Shown one piece after another: positions 38,173-45,908 of a stretch of 64,000 bases of DNA. The stretch is from positions 558,001 through 622,000 of the forward strand of contig NZ_VFMX01000001.1 in the NCBI RefSeq assembly GCF_006715285.1, read 5' to 3'. Source of the DNA: Arthrobacter sp. SLBN-83. Lineage in GTDB: Bacteria; Actinomycetota; Actinomycetes; Actinomycetales; Micrococcaceae. The notes under the pieces are model-generated. The model did no database searches. It had not been told where the DNA came from and was given only the letters and a program-made list of their open reading frames with translations. Position 1 is the first letter of the stretch; each line of letters opens with the position of its first letter. The position numbers and the translations under genes were made by a program.

Positions 38173-41100
38173 TCAGTCAGCCGATGCTGCACCCGGCTTG
38201 AAGTAGGACGCGCCCAGCGGCGGCAAGGTGACGGTCAACGTGGCTGGCTGGCCATCCTGTCCGTGATCCGTCGCCTTCAGTTCACCTTCGTTCAGCACGC
38301 CGGAGCCCCCGTACGTGGTGTGGTCCGTGTTCAGGACCTCCGTCCAGGCATCGGCCGACGGGACGCCCAGGGTATAGCCAACATGCGGTGCGCCGGAGAA
38401 GTTGATGGCGCAGACGATCGGGTTGCCGTCGGTGTCCCACCTGATGAACGACAGGACGTTCCGATCGGCGTCGCCACCATTGATCCACTGGAATCCGGCG
38501 GGAACGTTGTCCTGCGTGTACAGGGCCGGCGTGGACGCGTACAGCTCGTTCAGGTCCTTCGTCAGCAACTGCAGTCCCCTGTGTGCAGGGATATCCGCGA
38601 GCCACCAATCCAGGCCGTGCTGCTCCGACCATTCGGCTTCCTGGCCAAACTCAGTACCCATGAAGATGAGCTGCTTGCCGGGATGCGCCCACTGGTAGGC
38701 AAAGAAGGCGCGGAGGTTGGCCAACTGCTGCCACCGGTCGCCGGGCATCTTGCGGAGCATGGAACCCTTGCCGTGGACAACCTCGTCGTGGCTGATCGGC
38801 AGCAGGAAGTTCTCCGTGAAGGCATACACCAGGGAGAACGTCACGGTGCCGTGGTGCCACCTGCGGTTGTAGGGGTCCTCGGAGATGTACTTGAGCGAAT
38901 CGTGCATCCAGCCCATGTTCCACTTCAGGCCAAAGCCCAGGCCGCCGTGGCTGGTGGGCGCAGTGACGCCCGGGAAGGCCGTGGATTCTTCCGCGATCAT
39001 CACAGCACCAGGGTGGGTCTTGTAAACGGTGGCGTTGACTTCCTGCAGGAAGGAGATGGCTTCCAGGTTCTCCCTGCCGCCAAAGCGGTTGGGCCGCCAC
39101 TGGCCTTCCTGGCGCGAGTAATCCAGGTAGAGCATGGAGGCAACCGCGTCCACACGCAGGCCGTCAATGTGGAACTCCTCCAGCCAGTAAAGGGCGTTTG
39201 CCACCAGGAAGTTCCGGACCTCCGTGCGGCCGAAATCGAAAATGAGGGTGCCCCAGTCGGGGTGTTCGCCGAGGGCGGGATCGGAGTGCTCGTACAGCGG
39301 CTCCCCGTCGAACCGGGCCAGGGCCCAGGAATCCTTGGGGAAGTGCGCCGGCACCCAGTCCAGCAGCACGCCGATGCCGGCCTGGTGGAGGGCGTCCACC
39401 AGGTAGCGGAACTCATCCGGGTGGCCGAACCTGGACGTGGGGGCGTAGTAGGACGTGACCTGGTAACCCCATGAACCGCCGAAAGGGTGCTCGGCCACAG
39501 GCATGAATTCAACGTGGGTGAATCCGAGCCACTTCACGTACTCCACCAGTTCCTTGGCGAGTTCGCGGTAGCCAAGGCCCAGCCGCCATGATCCGAGGTG
39601 CACCTCGTAGACGCTCATGGCCGAATTGTGCGGGTCGCGCTTGCTGCGCGCTTCCATCCACTCGTCGTCCTTGAAGGCGTAGGAGGGCTCCACCACCCGG
39701 GACGCGGTCAACGGGGGAACTTCGGTGCCGAACGCCAGCGGATCGGCCTTTTCAACCCAGTAGCCGCCCCGGGTCAGGATCTCGTACTTGTAGCAGGCCC
39801 CTGCCGCAACGCCGGGAATGAAGACTTCCCAGACACCGGAGGATCCCAGCGAGCGCATGGAGTTCTCGCGGCCATCCCACGCGTTGAAGTCGCCCTTGAC
39901 GCGGACGGCCTGTGCATTGGGGGCCCACACAGCAAAGGAAACACCGTCGACGTCCCCGAGCGAGGACTTGTAGTGCTGGACGTGGGCGCCCAGCACCGTC
40001 CACAGCTTCTCGTGCCGGCCTTCGCCGATGAGGTGCAGGTCCACTTCACCCACGGTGGGCAGGTAGCGGTACGGCTCATCAACCGTCACCGGCTCCTTGC
40101 CCGGGTAGGTGACCGAGAGCCGGTAATCCGGAACGTGTCCCTGCTCCACCGGTTCCAGGACGGCAACCCACACGCCGTGGGCCTCGTGCTGCATGGGGAC
40201 TTCACCGGCCTGGGTGACCACGGTGATTGCTTCGGCGAGGTGCTTCACGGTGCGGATGGTGACATGCCCGTAGTCGTCCAGATGCGCGCCCAGGACGGAG
40301 TGGGGGGCGTGGTGTTCACCGTTCGCGATCCTGCCCAAGGTGCCTTCATCCACGTGCAGGGGCACCCCCGGGCGGTCAGTTCGTGCTGAGCCTGTCATTT
40401 CGTTACCTTCCGATGCTGCACCGGCGGACCCGCCGGCACCATTGCTGCCCAGGAGCCGTCTGGAGGCGTTTACTGGAATCGCCACCCAGTCGGGCCTGTT
40501 CCGCATTTCATAAACAACTTCGTACAGCGCCTTGTCCAGCCACAATGCCACAAACAGCGGCGAGGTCCGGTCCACCGTGCCGGGAATGACCCCGGCATAC
40601 CCTTGCAGGAAAGCGTCGGCGCAGTCGTCCACCCAGTTTTCCGGGACTTGCGCGCCTTCCTGTTCGCGCTGGGCTGCTCCGGCTGCGTAGTCGAAGGACC
40701 GAAGCATTCCCACGACGTCGCGCAGGGGGACGTCCGGGACGTTCCGTTCGGCGATGGGTCGCAGCGGCTCACCCTCGAAGTCCAGGATGGCCCAGCGGGA
40801 CTCGTCGCCGGATTGACCGGTCACCAGGAGGATCTGGCCCAGGTGCAGGTCCCCGTGGATGCGCTGAAGCGGCCCGGCTGGAGTCTTGTCCAGGTCGGCC
40901 AGCAGGGTCTCCAGGGCATCGTCGTAAGGCCCGACGGCGGCACGGGCTTCAGCCCAGGCGGTGCGGACACGCTGGGCAACAGCAGGTCCTGCCCCCTTGC
41001 CCGGTTCAGGCTTGGCTGATTGCCCCAGGGCCTCTGCCAGGCGCTTGTGCACCGTCGCCGTTGCCGCGCCAAGGGCCCGCGCTTCCGACGTGAAGTCCCT

Positions 41101-41883
41101 GCCCGAGCGCGCAGCGTCCACCGCCAGCCGCCAGGCGTCCCGGCCGCCGGCGAGGAACTCGTGGGCCACGGCAAGCTCACCTTGGACATACCTCGTACCG
41201 CTGCCGCCGCCGGCGGTCTTGCCCTGGTTCCCCTTCGCGCCCTGTCCGAGCCACTCCCCCCTGACCCAGCCGAGGGTGGCGGGGACCTCGGAGGTGCCGG
41301 CCTTGGTCAGGGCAGCACCCACTTCAATCTCGGGGTTGGTGCCGTCCGAAAGCACCCGGAAGAATTTCACCATGGCGGCCGATTCGCCGTCGTCCACCAT
41401 GACGGAACTGTTGGACTGCTCACCGGAGAGCACCTTCACCACGCCCTTGGCCGTGGGCAATCGGTACGGACCGTCAACCCGGAACCCCTTGGCGGTGCCA
41501 CTGGCGGCCTTTTCCTGCTGCCGGATGAGCTCCAGCCACGCGCCCACGAAGTCGGGGTCGTGGACGGCGTCGTAGACCCAGGGGCGGGTGGGATCCATTC
41601 CCGCGGCGTTGCCCACCAGGGCCCGCTCCATCCCACCGGCCGGTGCCGGCCGGAAGCTCAAGGGAACCTGGACCACCGCGGTGCGCGGGCCGCCGTCGGG
41701 GCCCTCCGTGGTGATGTTGAGGAGGAACACTGCCAGCGCCGCATGTCCGCTGGGGTCCGTCAGCCCCAGGCTGCCCGCCTGGGAGACGTCGAAATCGGGG
41801 GTCTTGACCGGAAACCACCGCTGCTGCGGCAGCCATTCCTTGAGCAGCGCGGTGAGGGCGGGAGTGAGGATTGGCTGATTCAT
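38173..41883 (-). CDS. Fused maltokinase (Mak) and 1,4-alpha-glucan branching enzyme (GlgB)
   Basis: A single 1236-residue frame joins two enzymes of the GlgE pathway. Residues about 1-485 are a maltokinase (Pep2/Mak) that makes maltose 1-phosphate from maltose and ATP; the phosphotransfer loop is RIHGDLHLGQILL (H343, D345) with DFEGEP (D368). A Gly/Ala/Ser linker follows (about 484-492). From M496 the sequence is a full-length GH13 branching enzyme: CBM48-like region (SFAVWAPNAQAVRVKGDFNAWDG, here SFAVWAPNAQAV and KGDFNAWDG), IDGLRVDAVASMLYLDY (nucleophile D), VMIAEEST (acid/base E) and LLPISHDEVVHGKGS. M496 (ATG at 40398) has GAAGG 7 nt upstream, so a separate 741-residue GlgB could also be made. 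The gene starts 1 bp after the treS stop codon. Confidence 0.93.
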   Translation of the reverse strand: MNQPILTPALTALLKEWLPQQRWFPVKTPDFDVSQAGSLGLTDPSGHAALAVFLLNITTEGPDGGPRTAVVQVPLSFRPAPAGGMERALVGNAAGMDPTRPWVYDAVHDPDFVGAWLELIRQQEKAASGTAKGFRVDGPYRLPTAKGVVKVLSGEQSNSSVMVDDGESAAMVKFFRVLSDGTNPEIEVGAALTKAGTSEVPATLGWVRGEWLGQGAKGNQGKTAGGGSGTRYVQGELAVAHEFLAGGRDAWRLAVDAARSGRDFTSEARALGAATATVHKRLAEALGQSAKPEPGKGAGPAVAQRVRTAWAEARAAVGPYDDALETLLADLDKTPAGPLQRIHGDLHLGQILLVTGQSGDESRWAILDFEGEPLRPIAERNVPDVPLRDVVGMLRSFDYAAGAAQREQEGAQVPENWVDDCADAFLQGYAGVIPGTVDRTSPLFVALWLDKALYEVVYEMRNRPDWVAIPVNASRRLLGSNGAGGSAGAASEGNEMTGSARTDRPGVPLHVDEGTLGRIANGEHHAPHSVLGAHLDDYGHVTIRTVKHLAEAITVVTQAGEVPMQHEAHGVWVAVLEPVEQGHVPDYRLSVTYPGKEPVTVDEPYRYLPTVGEVDLHLIGEGRHEKLWTVLGAHVQHYKSSLGDVDGVSFAVWAPNAQAVRVKGDFNAWDGRENSMRSLGSSGVWEVFIPGVAAGACYKYEILTRGGYWVEKADPLAFGTEVPPLTASRVVEPSYAFKDDEWMEARSKRDPHNSAMSVYEVHLGSWRLGLGYRELAKELVEYVKWLGFTHVEFMPVAEHPFGGSWGYQVTSYYAPTSRFGHPDEFRYLVDALHQAGIGVLLDWVPAHFPKDSWALARFDGEPLYEHSDPALGEHPDWGTLIFDFGRTEVRNFLVANALYWLEEFHIDGLRVDAVASMLYLDYSRQEGQWRPNRFGGRENLEAISFLQEVNATVYKTHPGAVMIAEESTAFPGVTAPTSHGGLGFGLKWNMGWMHDSLKYISEDPYNRRWHHGTVTFSLVYAFTENFLLPISHDEVVHGKGSMLRKMPGDRWQQLANLRAFFAYQWAHPGKQLIFMGTEFGQEAEWSEQHGLDWWLADIPAHRGLQLLTKDLNELYASTPALYTQDNVPAGFQWINGGDADRNVLSFIRWDTDGNPIVCAINFSGAPHVGYTLGVPSADAWTEVLNTDHTTYGGSGVLNEGELKATDHGQDGQPATLTVTLPPLGASYFKPGAASAD

Positions 41884-41884
41884 C

Positions 41885-43678
41885 TCAGTTCTCTATCGAC
41901 AGGATGGGCATGGCCTGGGTGTAGGGCGACGACGGGTTGGACCCCGCCGAGCGCAACCGGAGCCAGAAGAAATCGTGGCTTCCGATGGTCAGGGTGAGGG
42001 TGCCGTCGTCGCCGATGCCAGGGAAGATCTGGCCGCCGAAGACATCGCGGAGCCCCCGCCCGGCATATTCGGGGATGCGCAGCGTGGCAGCCACCGGGTG
42101 CTGGGAAAGGTTGAAGGCGCAAAGTATGGTCTCGGCGTCGGCACCGGCAGGGTTGCCGGCCGGCAGCTCCCGCAGGTACGCCAGGACGGCGTCATGGTCT
42201 GCTTCCACGTGCTTGAATCCGCCCAGCCCGAAGGCGGGGTGGTTCTTGCGGACGCTGAGGATTTGCCGGGTCCAGCGCAGCAGGGACCCTGAATGCGCCG
42301 CCTCCGCTTCCACGTTGGCCATGGCGTAGTTGTACACCAGGGACTGGATGGGCGGCAGGTAGAGCTTGCCGGGATCCGCGTGCGAGAAGCCGGCGTTCCG
42401 GTCCGGGTTCCACTGCATGGGCGTGCGGACGGCGTCGCGGTCCTCAAGCCAGATGTTGTCTCCCATGCCGATTTCGTCCCCGTAGTACAGGAACGGGCTG
42501 CCTGGAAGCGAGAGCAGGAGCGCGTTGATCAGCTCGATCTCGGCCCGGGAGTTGTCCAGCAAAGGGGCGAGCCGGCGCCGGATACCGATGTTGGCCCGCA
42601 TGCGCGGGTCCGGCGCGTACCACCCGAGCATCGCCGCCCGTTCGTCGGCGGTGACCATTTCCAGGGTCAGTTCATCGTGGTTGCGGAGGAAGGTGCCCCA
42701 CTGTGCGCCCTCGGGGATATCCGGGGTTTCGCGCATAGTTTCGATGATGGGGGCGGCTTTCTGGTCCCGCAGGGCGTAGTACAGGCGGGGCATGATGGGG
42801 AAGTGGAAGGCCATATGGCATTCGGGTTCCTCCACGGTGCCGAAATACTCCACCACCTCGTTGGGCGGCTGGTTTGCTTCGGCGATGATCACGCGGCCGG
42901 GATAGTTTTCATCCACCATGGTCCGGAGCTGGCGGAGGAACTCATGCGTTGCCGGCAGGTTCTCGCAGTTGGTGCCCTCTTCCTCGTAGAGGTAGGGGAT
43001 GGCATCGGCCCGGAAACCGTCGATCCCCTGGTCCAGCCAGAACCGGACCACGTCAAAGACCGCGTCGATCACCGCGGGGTTTTCGAAGTTCAGGTCCGGC
43101 TGGTGGCTGAAGAACCGATGCCAGAAGAACTGCCGCCGGATGGGATCGAACGTCCAGTTCGATTCCTCCGTGTCAACGAAGATTATGCGGGCATCCTGGT
43201 ACTTCTCGTCGGTGTCGCTCCAGACGTAGAAGTCTCCGAACGGGCCGTCCGGGTCCTTGCGGGATTCCTGGAACCAGGGGTGCTGGTCCGAGGTGTGGTT
43301 CAACGGGAGATCGATGATGACCCGGACGCCGCGGGCGTGGGCTTCTGCCACCAGCCGCTTGAAATCGCTGATGGTGCCGAACTCGTCCAGGACGGAGTTG
43401 TAATCGGAAATGTCATAGCCGCCATCCCGCAGCGGCGACTGGAAGAACGGGGGCAGCCAGAGGCAGTCGACGCCCAGCCACTGCAGGTAGTCCAGCCGGT
43501 CGATGAGTCCGGAGAAGTCCCCGGACCCATCGCCGTTGGCATCCGCAAAGGCCCTCACAAGTACTTCGTAGAACACTGCCTTGCGGTACCACAACGGGTC
43601 ATGCTGAAGGCCGGGTGCATTTAGCTCGAACGTGCTCTTTGGGGTGAAGTGGCCGGAACTTTGCGGATTGAAATTCAC
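41885..43678 (-). CDS. treS: Trehalose synthase (maltose alpha-D-glucosyltransferase)
   Basis: TreS interconverts trehalose and maltose and so feeds maltose to the kinase encoded next. The 597-residue GH13 protein has WYRKAVFYEVLVRAFADANG at the N-terminus, the catalytic GIDGFRADAIPYL (D), RVIIAEANQPP (E) and FLRNHDELTLEMV (D), and the TreS-typical YYGDEIGMGDNIWLEDRD. The GTG at 43678 overlaps the glgE stop codon as GTGA, with AGGAG 9 nt upstream. This start gives the usual TreS length; the frame upstream is inside glgE. Unlike some actinobacterial TreS proteins it carries no fused kinase; the kinase is fused to GlgB instead. Confidence 0.96.
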   Translation of the reverse strand: MNFNPQSSGHFTPKSTFELNAPGLQHDPLWYRKAVFYEVLVRAFADANGDGSGDFSGLIDRLDYLQWLGVDCLWLPPFFQSPLRDGGYDISDYNSVLDEFGTISDFKRLVAEAHARGVRVIIDLPLNHTSDQHPWFQESRKDPDGPFGDFYVWSDTDEKYQDARIIFVDTEESNWTFDPIRRQFFWHRFFSHQPDLNFENPAVIDAVFDVVRFWLDQGIDGFRADAIPYLYEEEGTNCENLPATHEFLRQLRTMVDENYPGRVIIAEANQPPNEVVEYFGTVEEPECHMAFHFPIMPRLYYALRDQKAAPIIETMRETPDIPEGAQWGTFLRNHDELTLEMVTADERAAMLGWYAPDPRMRANIGIRRRLAPLLDNSRAEIELINALLLSLPGSPFLYYGDEIGMGDNIWLEDRDAVRTPMQWNPDRNAGFSHADPGKLYLPPIQSLVYNYAMANVEAEAAHSGSLLRWTRQILSVRKNHPAFGLGGFKHVEADHDAVLAYLRELPAGNPAGADAETILCAFNLSQHPVAATLRIPEYAGRGLRDVFGGQIFPGIGDDGTLTLTIGSHDFFWLRLRSAGSNPSSPYTQAMPILSIEN

Positions 43679-45756
43679 TGATGCATTCTCCTCACGCTCA
43701 GGATGTGGGCGGGCTCCACGTGCGGATCCAGGCGCACGTAGTTGTACTCGCCCCATTCCCAGCTTTGGCCGGAGATCAGGTCATCCACATAGAAGCCGCC
43801 GCCCGGCGTGAGGTCCTGCGGGTCCAGTTCCAGGGCTGCCAGGTCCAGCGCCACGCTGCATTCCTTGGTGACGTGCGGATCCACATTGACCACCACGATG
43901 ATGGTGTCCTTGGACCCGTCGGGAAGCGTCTTGTGCTTGGAGAAGACCACGGTGGAGTCGTCCGTGCTCTGGTGGACCGTCAGGTTCTGCAGGTCCAGCA
44001 GCGCCGAATGGTCCCGCCGGATGTGGTTGAGCCGGGTGATGTACGGGGCCAGCGAGCGCCCTGATTCCGCGGCCGCATCCCAGTCGCGGGCCTTGTATTC
44101 GAACTTTTCGTTGTCGATGTACTCCTCCGCGCCGGGCCGGGCCACGTGCTCGAACAGCTCATAGCCGGCGTAGACGCCCCAGAGCGGGCTTCCGGTGGAG
44201 GCAAGCACCGCCCGGATGCGGAATGCCGCCGGTCCCCCGTACTGCAGGAATTCGGTGAGGATATCCGGGGTGTTGACGAAAAAGTTCGGGCGGAAGAACG
44301 CCGGGGACTCGTGGCTGACCTCGTCGAAGTACTCCTGGATTTCCTTCTTGGTGTTCCGCCAGGTGAAGTAGGTGTAGGACTGCTGGAACCCTGCCCTGCC
44401 CAGTGCGTGCATCATGGCGGGCCGGGTGAAGGCTTCGGCGAGGAACACCACGCCGGGCTCGGCTTTATTCACTTCCGCAATAAGCCATTCCCAGAACCAC
44501 ACGGGTTTGGTATGCGGGTTATCCACCCGGAAAATCTTTACCCCGTGGCTGACCCAAAGGAGCACAATCCGCAGAATTTCCTGGGAAAGGCCTTCCGGGT
44601 CATTATCGAAATTGAGCGGATATATGTCCTGGTACTTCTTTGGCGGGTTTTCCGCGTAGGCAATGCTGCCGTCCACCCGGGTGGTGAACCATTCAGGATG
44701 GGACTGTACCCACGGGTGGTCCGGTGCTGCCTGCAGCGCGAGATCCAGGGCTACTTCCAGGCCCAGCTCGTTGGCCCGCGCCACGAAGGCATCGAAATCC
44801 TCGAAGGTGCCAAGGTCGGGATGGATGGCGTCGTGGCCGCCCTCCTTGGCTCCAATGGCCCAGGGTGAGCCGGGATCGTTGGGGCCGGCCACAAGGGTGT
44901 TGTTGGGGCCCTTGCGGTGCTGCAGGCCGATGGGGTGGATGGGCGGCATGTACAGGACGTCGAAGCCCATGGCCGCCACGGCGTCAAGCCGCTTTGCCGC
45001 GGTCCGGAAGTTCCCCGAGGTCCACGCGCCGGTGTTGTGGTCCTTGACGGCGCCTTCGGACCGGGGGAAGAACTCGTACCAGGCGCCGCGCCCGGCACGG
45101 TCCCGCTCCACCAGCAGGGGGTATTTTCGGGACACGGTCACCAGTTCGCGGATGGGCTGGCGGGCCACGATGTCCGCGATCTCCGCGCTGAATCCTGCCC
45201 CGAGGCGCTCCTCGGTGCTGCGGGACTGGTCCGCGAGTGCGTCCGCGGCACGCTGCAGGGCTGCCCGGTCCACGTCGTCCCGGAAGTCCTCCGCGGCGGC
45301 TTCACCAAGCAGCTTGGCACCCTCCGCAAGCATGAGTTCGACGTCGATGCCGGCGTCGATCTTCACCTCCGCGTTGTGGTGCCAGGTGCCGTAGCGGTCG
45401 TGCCAGGCTTCGATGACGAAGGACCAGTTTCCGGTTTCCGACGGCGTGAGGATGCCTTCCCAGCGGTCCGTGCCCATGCCGCGTTCCCCGCGGGGCGGCG
45501 CAAGCCGGACGCGCTGGCGCTCTGCGCCGGACGGGTCCAGGAGCACTGCGCTGACGCCGAGCATGTCATGGCCTTCGCGGAAGGCGGTGGCGCCCACCAC
45601 GATCGCTTCGCCGGGCAGGGCCTTGGCCGGGAACTTGCCGTCCTCGACGACAGGCTGCACGGCGGTGATGGGAAAACGTCCGAACCGCAGGCCCTCGGTG
45701 ATTCGGCGCTGGGGCATTTTGGTGGATGCTGCACTGGTTCCTGAGTTAGTCGTCAC
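43675..45756 (-). CDS. glgE: Alpha-1,4-glucan:maltose-1-phosphate maltosyltransferase
   Basis: GlgE elongates alpha-glucan using maltose 1-phosphate as donor. The 693-residue protein is a GH13_3 enzyme: an N-terminal beta-sandwich (ITAVQPVVEDGKFPAKALPGE, here ITAVQPVVEDG and FPAKALPGE), a long helical insert, WYEFFPRSEG, MPPIHPIGLQHRKGPNNTL, the nucleophile motif GVKIFRVDNPHTKPVWFWEW and the acid/base motif VVFLAEAFTRP. WFWEW after the nucleophile is characteristic of GlgE. It is the first gene of the operon glgE-treS-mak::glgB. The GTG at 45756 has no Shine-Dalgarno sequence and sits at the predicted transcription start. MPQRRITEGLRFGR, 13 residues in, is an alternative start. Confidence 0.96.
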   Translation of the reverse strand: MTTNSGTSAASTKMPQRRITEGLRFGRFPITAVQPVVEDGKFPAKALPGEAIVVGATAFREGHDMLGVSAVLLDPSGAERQRVRLAPPRGERGMGTDRWEGILTPSETGNWSFVIEAWHDRYGTWHHNAEVKIDAGIDVELMLAEGAKLLGEAAAEDFRDDVDRAALQRAADALADQSRSTEERLGAGFSAEIADIVARQPIRELVTVSRKYPLLVERDRAGRGAWYEFFPRSEGAVKDHNTGAWTSGNFRTAAKRLDAVAAMGFDVLYMPPIHPIGLQHRKGPNNTLVAGPNDPGSPWAIGAKEGGHDAIHPDLGTFEDFDAFVARANELGLEVALDLALQAAPDHPWVQSHPEWFTTRVDGSIAYAENPPKKYQDIYPLNFDNDPEGLSQEILRIVLLWVSHGVKIFRVDNPHTKPVWFWEWLIAEVNKAEPGVVFLAEAFTRPAMMHALGRAGFQQSYTYFTWRNTKKEIQEYFDEVSHESPAFFRPNFFVNTPDILTEFLQYGGPAAFRIRAVLASTGSPLWGVYAGYELFEHVARPGAEEYIDNEKFEYKARDWDAAAESGRSLAPYITRLNHIRRDHSALLDLQNLTVHQSTDDSTVVFSKHKTLPDGSKDTIIVVVNVDPHVTKECSVALDLAALELDPQDLTPGGGFYVDDLISGQSWEWGEYNYVRLDPHVEPAHILSVRRMHQ

Positions 45757-45763
45757 AGGCTTG

Positions 45764-45793
45764 ACGTTAGCGAGAAATGCGCAGGATTGCTAA
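45764..45793 (-). promoter_or_regulatory. Candidate glgE promoter giving a leaderless mRNA
   Basis: On the minus strand TTAGCA (45793-45788) and TAACGT (45769-45764) are spaced 18 bp. Seven to eight bases after the -10 lies the GTG start of glgE, so the transcript may begin at or next to its start codon. Confidence 0.45.
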
Positions 45794-45908
45794 GCCTGCT
45801 CACTAAATACGCCGTGCCGCGGCCCAATTTCTTCACGCCCCTGTCATTTACCCAAAAGAAACCGAAAGCTGGTTCCGGCCGCGCATGTTGTCGGTTAGTG
45901 TGACGCAG

